64,000 nucleotides of DNA from assembly GCF_014191055.1 (NCBI RefSeq), contig NZ_JACHWB010000002.1, positions 1 through 64,000 of the forward strand, in the 5' to 3' direction. Both the position numbers and the translations under genes were made by a program. Under the pieces are notes generated by a model that worked only from the letters and a program-made list of their open reading frames with translations, was not told the DNA's origin and did not search any database. Of this stretch, positions 27,055 through 37,003 are shown one piece after another; the stretch's first letter is position 1; each line of letters opens with the position of its first letter. This DNA is from Microvirga lupini. GTDB lineage: Bacteria > Pseudomonadota > Alphaproteobacteria > Rhizobiales > Beijerinckiaceae.

Positions 27055-28065
27055 GTGACAGCCTTGAACCAGCCCTCACTCCTGCTGACGCAGGGTGACC
27101 CCGCCGGGATCGGGCCGGAACTGGCCCTCAAGGCCTGGATGCTGCGAAAAGAACAGGCTCTGCCCCCCTTCGCGGTGTTGAGCGACCCCGCATTTCTTGA
27201 ACGCCTTGCGCAGAACCAGGGCTGGGACGTTCCGATCAGGACCGTCGAAACGGCGCAGATCCCGGGTACATTTTCAAAGTCTCTTCCGGTTATCCCCTTG
27301 AGCGGTCCGGTCTCGGCGCAGGCGGGTCAGCCGGCTGCGGGCGCTGCGGCATCGGTGGTCGAGTCCATCGAGACCGCCGTCCGATTGGTCCAGGATGGAG
27401 CCGCTTCGGCGCTCGTCACCAACCCCATCGCCAAGCACGTGCTCTACGAGGCCGGGTTCCGGCATCCAGGCCATACGGAGTTTCTCGCTGCTCTTGCGTC
27501 GAAAGGTGGCGGAGAAACCTATCATCCCGTGATGATGCTCTGGAGCGAGCAGCTGGCGGTGGTGCCTGTGACCGTGCACATCCCCCTTGCGGACGTTCCC
27601 GCCGCTCTCACCACGGAGCTGATCGTGCGGACCGGGCGGATCGTCGCTCGGGAACTGCGGAAGCGGTTCGGCATCGCGAAGCCGAGGCTGGCGCTTGCGG
27701 GCCTCAACCCTCACGCCGGCGAGAACGGAGCTATGGGAACGGAGGAGGCCAACGTCATCGTCCCGGCCATCGACATCCTGCGCGCGGAGGGCATCGAGAT
27801 GGCAGGCCCCCTGCCCGCCGACACCATGTTCCATGCCCGCGCCCGCAGCCGCTACGATGCGGCGCTTGCCATGTATCACGATCAGGCTCTCATCCCGATC
27901 AAGACCATCGCGTTCGATGAAGCGGTCAACGTGACCCTCGGGCTTCCTTTCGTGCGCACCTCCCCGGATCACGGTACGGCCTTCGACATCGCGGGCAAGG
28001 GCATTGCTAGGCCCGACAGCCTCATCGCCGCCATCAAGCTTGCTGCCCGTCTGGGAGCCTCATGA
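27055..28065 (+). CDS. pdxA: 4-hydroxythreonine-4-phosphate dehydrogenase
   Basis: 336-residue NAD-dependent enzyme of pyridoxal phosphate synthesis. Family motifs: N-terminal [17 protein letters not shown], metal-site HPGHTEFLA, and [11 protein letters not shown] with the second metal histidine. The GTG at 27,055 is my start choice; a TTG at 27,064 is possible. The stop overlaps the rsmA start by 4 bases (ATGA). This pdxA-rsmA pair behind lptD is the standard alphaproteobacterial order except for the missing surA. Confidence 0.92.
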   Translation: MTALNQPSLLLTQGDPAGIGPELALKAWMLRKEQALPPFAVLSDPAFLERLAQNQGWDVPIRTVETAQIPGTFSKSLPVIPLSGPVSAQAGQPAAGAAASVVESIETAVRLVQDGAASALVTNPIAKHVLYEAGFRHPGHTEFLAALASKGGGETYHPVMMLWSEQLAVVPVTVHIPLADVPAALTTELIVRTGRIVARELRKRFGIAKPRLALAGLNPHAGENGAMGTEEANVIVPAIDILRAEGIEMAGPLPADTMFHARARSRYDAALAMYHDQALIPIKTIAFDEAVNVTLGLPFVRTSPDHGTAFDIAGKGIARPDSLIAAIKLAARLGAS

Positions 28066-28922
28066 GCCAGATCGATGACCTCCCCCCCTTGCGCGAGGTG
28101 GTCCGCACCCATGGGCTCATGGCCAAGAAGTCGCTTGGCCAGAACTTCCTGTTCGACCTCAATCTGACAAGCCGCATAGCCCGCTCCGCCGGACCGCTGG
28201 AGGAAGCTACAATCATCGAGGTCGGCCCCGGCCCCGGCGGCCTGACCCGGGCGATCCTTGCGGCCGGCGCCAAGAAGGTCGTGGCCATCGAACGCGACAC
28301 CCGCTGCCTGCCAGCGCTGGCCGAGATCGCGGACCATTATCCGGGCCGGCTGGAGGTGGTCGAAGCCGATGCCCTGGAATTCGACCCGCGCCCATTGGTC
28401 GGTGAAGGCCTCGTGCGGATCATCGCCAACCTTCCCTACAATGTCGGTACGGCCCTTCTCACCGGATGGCTGACCGTCGAGGCCTGGCCGCCCTGGTGGG
28501 CCTCGCTTACGCTTATGTTCCAGCGAGAGGTCGCCGAGCGCATCGTGGCTGACGAGAGCGACCCGAAGAACTATGGCCGCCTCGGCGTTCTCTGCGGCTG
28601 GCGCACGGAGTCACGCATCCTCTTCGATGTGCCCCCCTCGGCCTTCGTGCCGCCGCCGAAGATCACGTCGAGCATCGTCCATCTCACGCCACGGGCGAAC
28701 CCTCTGCCCTGCCGCCTCGAAGCGCTGGAGGCGGTGGCGCGCGCCGCTTTCGGCCAGCGCCGCAAGATGCTGCGCCAGAGCCTTAAATCCCTTACGCCGG
28801 ATCCGGCCGAGATCATCCGGGCGGCCGGGCTCGAGGAGACGATCCGGGCCGAGAACATCCCGGTTGAGGGCTATGTGGCGCTGGCCAATGCCCTGGACGC
28901 CATGCGAGGCACTCGGGCGTAA
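28062..28922 (+). CDS. rsmA: 16S rRNA (adenine1518-N6/adenine1519-N6)-dimethyltransferase
   Basis: 286-residue KsgA/RsmA, which dimethylates the two adjacent adenines in the 3'-terminal hairpin of 16S rRNA during small-subunit maturation. N-terminal [14 protein letters not shown]-binding [14 protein letters not shown], catalytic ANLPYNVGT (NLPY motif), and C-terminal [16 protein letters not shown] are all present. Translationally coupled to pdxA. Confidence 0.94.
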   Translation: MSQIDDLPPLREVVRTHGLMAKKSLGQNFLFDLNLTSRIARSAGPLEEATIIEVGPGPGGLTRAILAAGAKKVVAIERDTRCLPALAEIADHYPGRLEVVEADALEFDPRPLVGEGLVRIIANLPYNVGTALLTGWLTVEAWPPWWASLTLMFQREVAERIVADESDPKNYGRLGVLCGWRTESRILFDVPPSAFVPPPKITSSIVHLTPRANPLPCRLEALEAVARAAFGQRRKMLRQSLKSLTPDPAEIIRAAGLEETIRAENIPVEGYVALANALDAMRGTRA

Positions 28923-29072
28923 CCTCAATCCGACGCTCGCCTCATCCCTGGCATGGCCTATATGCAGCCGCTCGGCAGGAGTGGCGCGGGTCCTTCATGG
29001 GACCTTAACCGCACCTCTCCATGATCGCATCAGGCAGGTGGCCTCATACAGCCGCCAGAGGAGGAAGCGGGC

Positions 29073-30185
29073 ATGACGCAGCCGCGCAAGAGGATCGGGC
29101 TTCTGTTCGGGGGACGCTCTGCGGAGCATGAGGTCTCGCAGATGTCGGCAGCCAATGTTCTGCGCGCCCTCGACCCGGATCGGTACGACATTGTCCTGAT
29201 CGGCATCGGCCGGGACGGACGCTGGCTTCTCTGCGACAGTGGCAATGGCGGCGGGCGCGGCGTCCGATCGTTGGAGATTCCGGAGGGTGCTCCGCAGGTT
29301 GCTCCGCTTCCGGGAGGTGCCGGCGAGCTTCTCGTCATGAACGGCAATGCCGCTCCTGCTTCGATCCGTCTCGATGCTGTCGTGCCCGTGCTCCACGGAC
29401 CCAATGGGGAGGACGGGACGGTTCAAGGGTTCCTGCAGCTGGCCGGTGTGCCTTATGTCGGTTCGGGCGTGCTGGGCTCGGCTGCCGCCATGGACAAGGA
29501 CGTGGCAAAGCGCCTGTTGCGCGACAGGGGCCTGCCGGTGGTTCCCTTTCTTACCCTGACGCCACGCACCCGGGTCGATTACCGGTCAGCCGCTGATACG
29601 CTCGGGACATCGAACCTCTTCGTCAAGCCCGCCAATATGGGCTCGTCCGTTGGCGTATCCCGCGCCTTCTCTGCTGAGGAGTTTGGTAGGGCCTGCGATC
29701 ATGCCTTCCGCTATGACAGCAAGGTGCTCGTAGAGAGCAGCGTCACGGGCGCACGGGAAGTTGAGTGCTCTGTGCTCGAGAACGCTGCCGGCGAGATCAA
29801 GGCATCCCCGCTGGGCGAAATTCTGCCCGCCGACAACCACGGCTTCTACAGCTACGACGCCAAGTATATCGATGCGGACGGCGCGATGATGCGCATTCCG
29901 GCCGAACTGCCTTCGAAACTGACACAGCGCATCCAGGAGCTTGCAATCGCGACCTTCCAGGCCTTGGGTTGCGAAGGCTTAGCCCGCGTCGACTTCTTCG
30001 TTGATCCCAAGAACGAGGAAAATGTTTTCATCAACGAGGCAAACACCCTGCCGGGTTTCACGGCGATCAGCATGTACCCGAAGCTCTGGGAGGCCGGTGG
30101 CCTGCCGCAGAGCGAGTTGATGGAAGTGCTGATCGGGCATGCCATTGCCCGCCATGAGCGTCGAAACCAGCTGGCGCTCGTGTAA
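29073..30185 (+). CDS. ddl: D-alanine--D-alanine ligase
   Basis: 370-residue ATP-grasp ligase that makes the D-Ala-D-Ala end of the peptidoglycan precursor. N-terminal LFGGRSAEHEVS, the glycine-rich HGPNGEDGTVQGFLQLAGV, the ATP-binding KPANMGSSVGVSRA and the Mg-binding FINEANTLPGFTAISMYPKL motifs are intact. At 370 residues it is of the longer Ddl type. It sits alone between rsmA and the convergent gmk, not in a mur/fts cluster; a second copy in a division cluster elsewhere is possible. AGGAGG lies about 12 bases upstream. Confidence 0.92.
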   Translation: MTQPRKRIGLLFGGRSAEHEVSQMSAANVLRALDPDRYDIVLIGIGRDGRWLLCDSGNGGGRGVRSLEIPEGAPQVAPLPGGAGELLVMNGNAAPASIRLDAVVPVLHGPNGEDGTVQGFLQLAGVPYVGSGVLGSAAAMDKDVAKRLLRDRGLPVVPFLTLTPRTRVDYRSAADTLGTSNLFVKPANMGSSVGVSRAFSAEEFGRACDHAFRYDSKVLVESSVTGAREVECSVLENAAGEIKASPLGEILPADNHGFYSYDAKYIDADGAMMRIPAELPSKLTQRIQELAIATFQALGCEGLARVDFFVDPKNEENVFINEANTLPGFTAISMYPKLWEAGGLPQSELMEVLIGHAIARHERRNQLALV

Positions 30186-30193
30186 CCGGAGAT

Positions 30194-30844
30194 TCAGTCG
30201 AGCTTCTCCGAGAGCAGTCCTTCGACGAAATCGGAGAGGCCGACGAGGCGATCGCGCTTGAGACGCTCGGCGGTCTGAATGGCCTTCAGGCTCTGGAAGG
30301 ACTTGCCCAGGTCCTCGTTGACGATCACGTAATCGTACTCGACCCAGCGCTCCATCTCGACCCGGGCGTTGGCGAGACGCTTGGCGATGACATCGGGCGC
30401 ATCTTCCGCCCGACGCTCCAGGCGCGCCTTGAGTTCCTTGAAGCTCGGAGGCAGGACGAACACGGTCACCACATCGTCGGGCAGCTTCTGGCGCACCTGG
30501 CGGGTGCCCTGGTAGTCGATGTCGAAGACCATGTCCTGGCCGGATGCCAGCGTTCTCTCCACGGGCTTGCGCGGGGTGCCGTAGAAATTGCCGTGCACCT
30601 CCGCCCATTCGAGGAGTTCGTCGCGATCACGCATCGCCTTGAACTCTTCCACATCGATGAAATGATAGTGCTTGCCTTCGATCTCGGACGGGCGCTTAGG
30701 CCGCGTGGTCACGGAGATCGACAGGGCGCCCGCCCGCTCTTCCACGAGGCTGCGGGTAAGCGTGGTCTTGCCGGCACCGGATGGCGACGACAGGATGAGA
30801 ATCAGGCCACGACGGCCGACCGGCGATTTCGGATCTTGGCTCAC
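30194..30844 (-). CDS. gmk: Guanylate kinase
   Basis: 216-residue enzyme phosphorylating GMP to GDP. P-loop [16 protein letters not shown] at about residue 18, GMP-binding [19 protein letters not shown], and [13 protein letters not shown]. Last gene of the leftward block; it follows yicC by 4 bases, the common yicC-gmk pair. Convergent with ddl at 8 bases distance. Confidence 0.94.
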   Translation of the reverse strand: MSQDPKSPVGRRGLILILSSPSGAGKTTLTRSLVEERAGALSISVTTRPKRPSEIEGKHYHFIDVEEFKAMRDRDELLEWAEVHGNFYGTPRKPVERTLASGQDMVFDIDYQGTRQVRQKLPDDVVTVFVLPPSFKELKARLERRAEDAPDVIAKRLANARVEMERWVEYDYVIVNEDLGKSFQSLKAIQTAERLKRDRLVGLSDFVEGLLSEKLD

Positions 30845-30848
30845 CGCA

Positions 30849-31736
30849 TCACTCCACGTTCTGAACCTGCTCGCGGAATTGCTCGATTACGGCCTTCAGT
30901 TCAAGGCCGATCCGCGACAGGGAGACATCATTGGCTTTCGCACACAGGGTGTTCGCCTCGCGCCCGAATTCCTGTGCCAGGAAGTCAAGCCGACGGCCGA
31001 CCGGACCGCCCTCCTCCAACAGGCCCCGCGCGGCGTCCACATGGGCACGCAGGCGATCGAGCTCTTCACGGATATCCGCGCGGGCTGCGATCATCACCGC
31101 CTCCTGATGGAGGCGCGTCGGGTCGAGGGTGTGCTTTCCCTCGAACAGTTCTGCGATCTGAGCCTCCAGCCGGGCGCGGATCGCCTCCGGCTGGCGGGCA
31201 GGCGCAGCCTCGGCCTCGTCGACGAGCCGTGAGATCAGATCCAGCTGCTGCCCAAGGACGGCGGAGAGCGCCTGCCCCTCCTTCAGCCGAGCCAACTTGA
31301 GCGCATCGATCAGCGCCCCGACACCGGCTCTCAACGCGGATGCAAGCTCCTGATCCTGCCCAGGATCATCGGCATCGTCGTCGAGTTCCACCACGCCGCG
31401 CACGGCGAGAAGACCGTCGAGGGAAGCGGGCTTCACGGTCTCCGGAAGCGACAGGTTACCGAGGGCGGTCAGCAGCGATTGCAGCACGTCCTGATTGACG
31501 CGCAGCTTCGGAGCCGACGACGCCTTCCTCAAGGACAGATTCAGCTGGCCCTGGCCGCGGGTGAGCGCCTTGAGGATCTGCCCGCGGGCCTCCTCGCCCA
31601 TGGCATCGAGGCCCGACGGTGCCCGAACACGCACCTCGAGCCCACGACCATTCACGGTCTTGAGTTCCCAAGCCCATTGATAGGCACCGGTAACGCCAGC
31701 CTCGCGGGCAAAGCCGGTCATGCTCGCAACGGACAT
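30849..31736 (-). CDS. YicC family endoribonuclease-like protein
   Basis: 295-residue YicC-family protein. N-terminus [10 protein letters not shown] and [14 protein letters not shown], and the C-terminal DUF1732 region with [20 protein letters not shown] are characteristic. E. coli YicC has been described as an endoribonuclease; here the role is inferred from family only. The start at 31,736 (MSVASMTGF) is the family start; the open frame continues 14 codons upstream. A terminator precedes it, so yicC-gmk may have their own promoter between 31,737 and 31,829. Confidence 0.88.
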   Translation of the reverse strand: MSVASMTGFAREAGVTGAYQWAWELKTVNGRGLEVRVRAPSGLDAMGEEARGQILKALTRGQGQLNLSLRKASSAPKLRVNQDVLQSLLTALGNLSLPETVKPASLDGLLAVRGVVELDDDADDPGQDQELASALRAGVGALIDALKLARLKEGQALSAVLGQQLDLISRLVDEAEAAPARQPEAIRARLEAQIAELFEGKHTLDPTRLHQEAVMIAARADIREELDRLRAHVDAARGLLEEGGPVGRRLDFLAQEFGREANTLCAKANDVSLSRIGLELKAVIEQFREQVQNVE

Positions 31737-31760
31737 GCGTGAAACCTCGAAAACGGAATG

Positions 31761-31791
31761 AAAAATCGGCGCGACCATAATGCGCGCCGAT
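31761..31791 (-). terminator. Intrinsic terminator between mltG and yicC
   Basis: Stem ATCGGCGCG/CGCGCCGAT (31,765-31,773 with 31,783-31,791), 9-base loop; read leftward it is followed by TTTT. It lies 39 bases after the mltG stop and separates the fab-mltG transcript from yicC-gmk. Confidence 0.75.
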
Positions 31792-31829
31792 CGAAGAGTC
31801 GATTGCAGGATTGGGGATTATCCGGTCGC

Positions 31830-33185
31830 TCAGGGCTGCCGGAGAGCGGGAACGTTCTTCGGATTGTTCAGGTCGAAATTCTTGTTCTTGAGCGGGTCCC
31901 GGTCGGTTCCCTCGCTGGCATCGAAGCCGCGCCCGAGACGACCGCCAGCCGGTAGAGCATTTGCGGTACCGCGCAGCGCCGGTGCGGTGCCGGGCGGCAG
32001 ACTGGTCTGCTCGCCATCGGGCGCAACGCGATCCACCTCGGTGGCCTCAGGTGTCGGGCGGGACTTCTCGATCTGCCGCCAGCGGGTCACGTTGCGCTGA
32101 TGCTGCTCGTAGGTCTCGGCGAAGGCATGGCCGCCGGATCCATCGGCCACGAAGTAGAGGTCCTTGGTCCTGGACGGGTTGGCCACGGCTTCGAGCGCAG
32201 CGCGGCCCGGATTGGCGATTGGTCCGGGCGGCAGCCCTTCGACCACATAGGTGTTGTAGGGCGTCGCCGCCTCGATCTCGCTGCGCAGGATGCCACGTCC
32301 CAGGGTGCCTTTTCCGCCCACGAGTCCATAGACGATGGTGGGGTCGGACTGGAGTTTCATACGTTTCATGAGGCGGTTGATGAAGACGCCGGCCACCCGC
32401 GTGCGCTCGTCGGCGCGACCCGTCTCCTTCTCCACGATGGAAGCCAGGATCACGAGTTCCTGCGGCGACTTGATCGGCAGTTCGGGCGAGCGGCGTTGCC
32501 AGATCTGCTCAATGGCCTGACGCTGGGCCGCCTGCATGGTGCTGATGATCTGCTGACGCGTGGTGCCGCGCTCGAACTTGTAGGTATCGGGCAGAAGCGA
32601 GCCTTCGCGCGGGGTTTCGGTGACGTCGCCGGTGAGGATCTCATGCTCGTAGAGGCGAGCCAGAATCTGCTCGCTGGTGAGCCCCTCAGGAACCGTGACG
32701 GTGTGCAGAATGGCCCGGCCCTGAATCAGGGTGTCGATGGCGTCCTCGATGCTGGTTCCGGCTTTGAACTGGAACTCGCCGGCCTTGAGCTGCCCACGCT
32801 GGCGGTTCATGTAGGCATAGGCCTGGAACAGCAGGGGCTGCTCGATCACGCCTTCCTGCTTGAGGATCTGGGCAATCTCACCCGTGCCGGTGTTGCGGGG
32901 GATCACCACGACCTTGTCGCTCTGCAGCGGCCCGTTCGACGTCACGGCCTGCTGCAGCATGGAGAAGCCGAAGATGCCGGCGATCGCCACGGCCACGAGC
33001 AGCGTCAGCAGTCCGCTGAGCAGGGAGAGCATGCCCCTGCGGCGGCGGCGGAGCCTCGGCGGCGGCGGCGGAGCCATCGAGGGCTTGATGGCCTCGCTGG
33101 GGGACCGGGGCGCCAGACGGGGCTGGGACGATCCATTCTCGGAATCGTCCAGAGGGAGAAGGATCTTTTTCTTTCGTCCGAACAT
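31830..33185 (-). CDS. mltG: Endolytic murein transglycosylase MltG
   Basis: 451-residue inner-membrane lytic transglycosylase that cuts nascent glycan strands. A basic, Pro-rich cytoplasmic tail (about 45 residues) precedes one membrane segment (about residues 52-75), a LysM-like region (VVIPRNTGTGEIAQILKQEG) and the YceG domain. The catalytic region ILASIVEKETGRADERTRVA holds the conserved Glu, followed by KLQSDPTIVYG. The C-terminal 80 residues are low in complexity. Follows fabF, the usual rhizobial order. Confidence 0.92.
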   Translation of the reverse strand: MFGRKKKILLPLDDSENGSSQPRLAPRSPSEAIKPSMAPPPPPRLRRRRRGMLSLLSGLLTLLVAVAIAGIFGFSMLQQAVTSNGPLQSDKVVVIPRNTGTGEIAQILKQEGVIEQPLLFQAYAYMNRQRGQLKAGEFQFKAGTSIEDAIDTLIQGRAILHTVTVPEGLTSEQILARLYEHEILTGDVTETPREGSLLPDTYKFERGTTRQQIISTMQAAQRQAIEQIWQRRSPELPIKSPQELVILASIVEKETGRADERTRVAGVFINRLMKRMKLQSDPTIVYGLVGGKGTLGRGILRSEIEAATPYNTYVVEGLPPGPIANPGRAALEAVANPSRTKDLYFVADGSGGHAFAETYEQHQRNVTRWRQIEKSRPTPEATEVDRVAPDGEQTSLPPGTAPALRGTANALPAGGRLGRGFDASEGTDRDPLKNKNFDLNNPKNVPALRQP

Positions 33186-33280
33186 TAAGCCGCTTTTCTG
33201 GTATCGGCCGGCGGTCCTGCCGGTCCGCCGACACCCTAGCCGGGATTATGGCGAAAAGCCGTAACGGCCCGCCGCCCGCG

Positions 33281-34543
33281 TCAGGATACGCGACGAAGAA
33301 TGAGCGAAGCGTTAGTTCCGCCGAAGCCGAAGGAATTCGACAGGGCCACATTGACCTCCTTGCGCTTGGCCTGCTTGGGCACGAGATCGATGGCCGTCTC
33401 CACGGACGGATTGTCGAGGTTGATGGTCGGCGGGACGATGCCGTCGCGGATGGCCAGGATCGAGAAGATCGCCTCGACGGCACCGGCGGCGCCGAGCAGG
33501 TGCCCGATCGCCGACTTGGTCGACGACATGGAAAGCTTGCCGGCGGCATTGCCCATGATCCGCTCGACGGCCTTCAGCTCCAGCTCGTCGCCGAGCGGCG
33601 TCGAGGTGCCGTGGGCGTTGACGTAGTCAATCTCGGACACGTCGATAGCGGCGCGCTTCAGGGCCGCGGCCATGCAGCGATAGGCGCCGTCCCCGTCCTC
33701 GGACGGCGAGGTGATGTGATAGGCATCCCCTGACAGGCCATAGCCGATGACCTCGGCATAGATCTTGGCGCCGCGGGCCTTGGCGTGCTCGTATTCTTCC
33801 AGCACCACCACGCCGGCGCCCTCGCCCATGACGAAGCCGTCACGGTCCTTGTCGTAGGGGCGGGAGGCCTTCTCTGGCGTGTCGTTATAGCCCGTGGAGA
33901 GGGCCCGGCAGGCGGCAAAGCCCGCGATGGAGAGGCGATTGACCGGGGATTCCGTGCCGCCGGCCACCATCACGTCCGCATCGCCGAGCGCGATTAGCCG
34001 AGCTGCGTCACCGATGGCATGAGAACCGGTAGAGCAGGCGGTCACGACGGCGTGGTTCGGGCCCTTCAGGCCGTGCTCGATGGACACGTAACCGCCGGCG
34101 AGGTTGATCAGGCGGCCGGGAATGAAGAAGGGCGAGATCCGGCGCGGGCCGCGCTCGATGAGGGTGGCGGAAGCCTCATAGATGCCGCCGATGCCGCCGA
34201 TGCCGGACCCGATCAGCACACCCGTGGCGCACTGCTCCTCATAGGTCTTGGGTTGCCAGCCGGAATCACGAAGAGCCTGGGTCGAAGCTGCCATTGCATA
34301 TACGATGAAGGGATCAACTTTGCGCTGCTCCTTGGGCTCCATCCACTCGTCGGCGTTGAAGGTGCCGTTGGTGCCGTCGCCGCGCGGAATCTGGCAGGCG
34401 ATCTGGCAGGCCAGGTCATCGACCTGAAAATCCGTAATCTTGCCGGCGCCGCTCTGCCCCTCGACGAGGCGGGACCATGTGGCGTCGACCCCGCTGCCCA
34501 GCGGAGTGACCATGCCAAGACCTGTAACAACTACGCGGCGCAT
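33281..34543 (-). CDS. fabF: Beta-ketoacyl-ACP synthase II
   Basis: 420-residue condensing enzyme of fatty-acid elongation. Active-site Cys in TACSTGSHAIGDAARL (about residue 168), His in VNAHGTSTPLGDELE and His in KSAIGHLLGAAGAVEA complete the Cys-His-His triad. Start at 34,543 (MRRVVVTGLGMVTPLGSG) is the family start. It follows acpP, with a terminator-like hairpin in the 66-base gap. Confidence 0.95.
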   Translation of the reverse strand: MRRVVVTGLGMVTPLGSGVDATWSRLVEGQSGAGKITDFQVDDLACQIACQIPRGDGTNGTFNADEWMEPKEQRKVDPFIVYAMAASTQALRDSGWQPKTYEEQCATGVLIGSGIGGIGGIYEASATLIERGPRRISPFFIPGRLINLAGGYVSIEHGLKGPNHAVVTACSTGSHAIGDAARLIALGDADVMVAGGTESPVNRLSIAGFAACRALSTGYNDTPEKASRPYDKDRDGFVMGEGAGVVVLEEYEHAKARGAKIYAEVIGYGLSGDAYHITSPSEDGDGAYRCMAAALKRAAIDVSEIDYVNAHGTSTPLGDELELKAVERIMGNAAGKLSMSSTKSAIGHLLGAAGAVEAIFSILAIRDGIVPPTINLDNPSVETAIDLVPKQAKRKEVNVALSNSFGFGGTNASLILRRVS

Positions 34544-34563
34544 GAATTCCTGCCCTATCGATT

Positions 34564-34600
34564 GATAAAATTCGGGCGTCGGATGAGTCACCCGACGCCC
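34564..34600 (-). terminator. Terminator/attenuator between acpP and fabF
   Basis: Stem GGGCGTCGG/CCGACGCCC (34,574-34,582 with 34,592-34,600) with a 9-base loop; leftward it is followed by GAATTTTAT. It lies just after the acpP stop and would let acpP be made in excess over fabF. Confidence 0.7.
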
Positions 34601-34609
34601 GCCCAGTTT

Positions 34610-34846
34610 TTAGGCTGCGTTCTTCTCGAGGAAGCGGACAGCGTCGCCGACCGTCACGATGGTCTCAGCCGCGTCGTCCGGGATCTCGACGTTGAACTCT
34701 TCCTCGAACGCCATCACCAGCTCGACCGTATCAAGGCTGTCGGCGCCCAGGTCGTCGATGAAGTTCGCGTTCTCGACCACCTTGTCGGCTTCGACGCCGA
34801 GGTGCTCGACAACAATCTTCTTCACGCGATCAGCGACGTCACTCAT
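34610..34846 (-). CDS. acpP: Acyl carrier protein
   Basis: 78-residue acidic carrier. The phosphopantetheine serine lies in [19 protein letters not shown] at about residue 38. Start [18 protein letters not shown] is standard; the frame extends 15 codons further without support. The 234 bases between it and fabG probably carry an additional acpP promoter, though I could not define one. Confidence 0.95.
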   Translation of the reverse strand: MSDVADRVKKIVVEHLGVEADKVVENANFIDDLGADSLDTVELVMAFEEEFNVEIPDDAAETIVTVGDAVRFLEKNAA

Positions 34847-35080
34847 CGTTTTTTCCTCAGTGGCTGCCGCCTCAGGATTGGGCGGATTCAAGAAATCAAA
34901 TTAGATCAGCTGCTCAGCTGACAACGCTGAAACGGCTACCCTGCGCCGTGCAAAGCCGCATTTTTAAGCGCCGGTCAACCCCTTTGACCTGATCGGGATC
35001 ATGCTTAACACAAGCTTATCCAGTCTGGCGAGAGGTGAACGGCACCTGCAAACAGATTCCGGAAACGGCGATAAGTTCCT

Positions 35081-35818
35081 TTAGAACATAGCCATTCCGC
35101 CATTCACGTGCAGGGTCTGACCCGTCACGTAGGCGGCTTCGCTCGATGCGAGATAAACGACCGAGGAGGCGATCTCATCGCCCTGACCCAGGCGCCCCAT
35201 GGGGATCGTGCCCAGGATTCCCTCACGCTGCTTCTCGTTGAGCACATCGGTCATGGGCGACTCGATAAAGCCCGGAGCGACGCAATTGACCGTGATGTTG
35301 CGGCTGGCCACCTCGGCGGCGAGAGCCTTGGTCATGCCGATCAGGCCGGCCTTGGAGGCGGCATAATTCCCCTGCCCCGGATTGCCCGTGGAGCCCACTA
35401 CGGAGCCGATATTGACGATGCGGCCGTAGCGGCGGCGCATCATGTTCTTCACGGCAGCCCGGGAGAGACGGAAGGAGGCGGTGAGGTTCACGGCGATCAC
35501 CGTGTCCCATTCCTCGTCCTTCATGCGCATGAAGAGGTTATCCTTGGTGACCCCCGCGTTGTTGACCAGGATGTCGAGCCCTTCCATGGCGGCCTCGGCG
35601 GCCGGGACGAGAGCCTCGACCGAGTCCTTGTCGGCCAGGTTGGCCTCGACCACATGGACCCGCTCGCCCAACGACGAGGCAAGCTCATCCAGGGCGGCGC
35701 GCCGGGTGCCGGAGAGAGTGACGGTCGCGCCCTGGGCATGGAGGGCACGGGCGATGGCGCCGCCGATTCCGCCCGTGGCGCCGGTGACGAGAGCCTTGCG
35801 GCCGGTGAGATCGAACAT
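35081..35818 (-). CDS. fabG: 3-oxoacyl-ACP reductase
   Basis: 245-residue short-chain dehydrogenase, NADPH-dependent. TGATGGIGGAIARAL cofactor motif at the N-terminus, NNAGVTKDNLFMRM, catalytic Ser in IGSVVGSTGNPGQGNYAASK with Tyr-x-x-x-Lys, and the C-terminal YVTGQTLHVNGGMAMF typical of FabG. Placed 12 bases after fabD. Confidence 0.95.
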   Translation of the reverse strand: MFDLTGRKALVTGATGGIGGAIARALHAQGATVTLSGTRRAALDELASSLGERVHVVEANLADKDSVEALVPAAEAAMEGLDILVNNAGVTKDNLFMRMKDEEWDTVIAVNLTASFRLSRAAVKNMMRRRYGRIVNIGSVVGSTGNPGQGNYAASKAGLIGMTKALAAEVASRNITVNCVAPGFIESPMTDVLNEKQREGILGTIPMGRLGQGDEIASSVVYLASSEAAYVTGQTLHVNGGMAMF

Positions 35819-35830
35819 GCGGGGTTCCTC

Positions 35831-36778
35831 TTATCCGTTCAGAGACGCCTTGAAGGCGGCAACATCCTCAGGGGTTCCGATGGCGGCGCCGGACGCGCCG
35901 GACGCGATGCGCTTCACGAGCCCGGTCAGCACCTTGCCGGAACCAACCTCATAGAAGGAGTTGACGCCCTGGGAAGCCATATAGGCCACGCTCTCGCGCC
36001 AGCGCACGGTGCCGGTGACCTGACGGACCAGGGCATCGCGGATCGCCGCTGGATCGGTGATGGGGGCAGCCTCCACATTGGCCACGACCGGAACGACGGG
36101 AGCGTTCACGGTCACCCGGTCCAGGGCCTCGCGCATGGCATCGGCCGCCGGCTGCATGAGGGCGCAATGGAAGGGGGCGGACACGGCCAGCATCACGGCG
36201 CGCTTGGCCCCCTTGGTCTGGGCAATGGCCACGGCCCGCTCGACGGCGCTCTTATGGCCGGACACCACCACCTGGGCGCCGCCATTATCGTTGGCCGCAT
36301 CGCAGACCTCGCCCTGGGCCGCCTCACGGGCCACCTCAAGGGCTGCGTCGTATTCAAGGCCAAGAAGCGCCGCCATAGCGCCCTGCCCTACGGGAACGGC
36401 ATTCTGCATGGCGTTACCGCGGATCCTGAGAAGCCGGGCCGTATCGGAAATGGACAGGCTGCCGGCGGCGGCAAGCGCCGAATACTCGCCGAGCGAATGG
36501 CCGGCCACGAAGGCGGCATGCTGCTTCAGGTCGAGACCGGCCTCGGCCTCCAAAACGCGGATCGCCGCCAGGCTTACCGCCATCAAGGCCGGCTGGGTAT
36601 TGGCCGTGAGGGTCAGCTCCTCGGCCGGCCCCTCCCACATCAGGGTGGAGAGCTTCTGGGACAGGGCCTCATCCACCTCGTTGAAGACAGCCTTGGCTTG
36701 CGGGAAGGCCTCGGCCAGGGCCTTGCCCATTCCGACCGTCTGGCTTCCCTGTCCAGGAAAAATGAATGCGCGCGTCAT
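35831..36778 (-). CDS. fabD: Malonyl-CoA--ACP transacylase
   Basis: 315-residue acyltransferase loading malonate on ACP. N-terminal AFIFPGQGSQTVGMGKAL, nucleophile GHSLGEYSALAAAGSL (Ser about residue 93), and the late QVTGTVRWRESV region are intact. Start at 36,778 (MTRAFIFPG). First gene of the fabD-fabG-acpP-fabF-mltG block. Confidence 0.95.
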   Translation of the reverse strand: MTRAFIFPGQGSQTVGMGKALAEAFPQAKAVFNEVDEALSQKLSTLMWEGPAEELTLTANTQPALMAVSLAAIRVLEAEAGLDLKQHAAFVAGHSLGEYSALAAAGSLSISDTARLLRIRGNAMQNAVPVGQGAMAALLGLEYDAALEVAREAAQGEVCDAANDNGGAQVVVSGHKSAVERAVAIAQTKGAKRAVMLAVSAPFHCALMQPAADAMREALDRVTVNAPVVPVVANVEAAPITDPAAIRDALVRQVTGTVRWRESVAYMASQGVNSFYEVGSGKVLTGLVKRIASGASGAAIGTPEDVAAFKASLNG

Positions 36779-36877
36779 CAGGAACGGAACCCTCAGTTCA
36801 ACGAATCCGCGCGGGACTCGCACCCGGAGAGCATGGAGTCAAGGCGAAGGGCGCGCTGCCCCGCACTTGACCTGTGA

Positions 36878-37003
36878 TCAGATCAGGCGCCGCCACCCCG
36901 TCAGCATCTGCCGGTTCACGGGAGGCCGCTGCAGGCTCAGATGCCTTAAGCCGGCATCCAAGGCATGGCCGAGACTTAGCAGAAAGGAACTCAAGGTGCT
37001 CAC
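36878..37003 (-). CDS. Possible small protein of 41 residues
   Basis: Short frame in the 415-base gap between fabD and rpoZ, on the fabD strand. It starts with GTG (MSTLSSFLLSLGHALDAGLR) and ends in GWRRLI; hydrophobic N-terminal half, basic C-terminal half. GAGGAGG lies 7 bases before the GTG, which is the main support. Not a DUF1127 protein, no family recognised. If real it is a short leader in the fab transcript or an independent small gene. Nothing else is seen in this gap. Confidence 0.35.
   Translation of the reverse strand: MSTLSSFLLSLGHALDAGLRHLSLQRPPVNRQMLTGWRRLI

Noticed and set aside
34847-35080. Promoter for acpP in the fabG-acpP gap
   Set aside because: A TTGACC hexamer occurs at 34,973-34,978 on the minus strand, but no acceptable -10 box follows at 16-18 bases.
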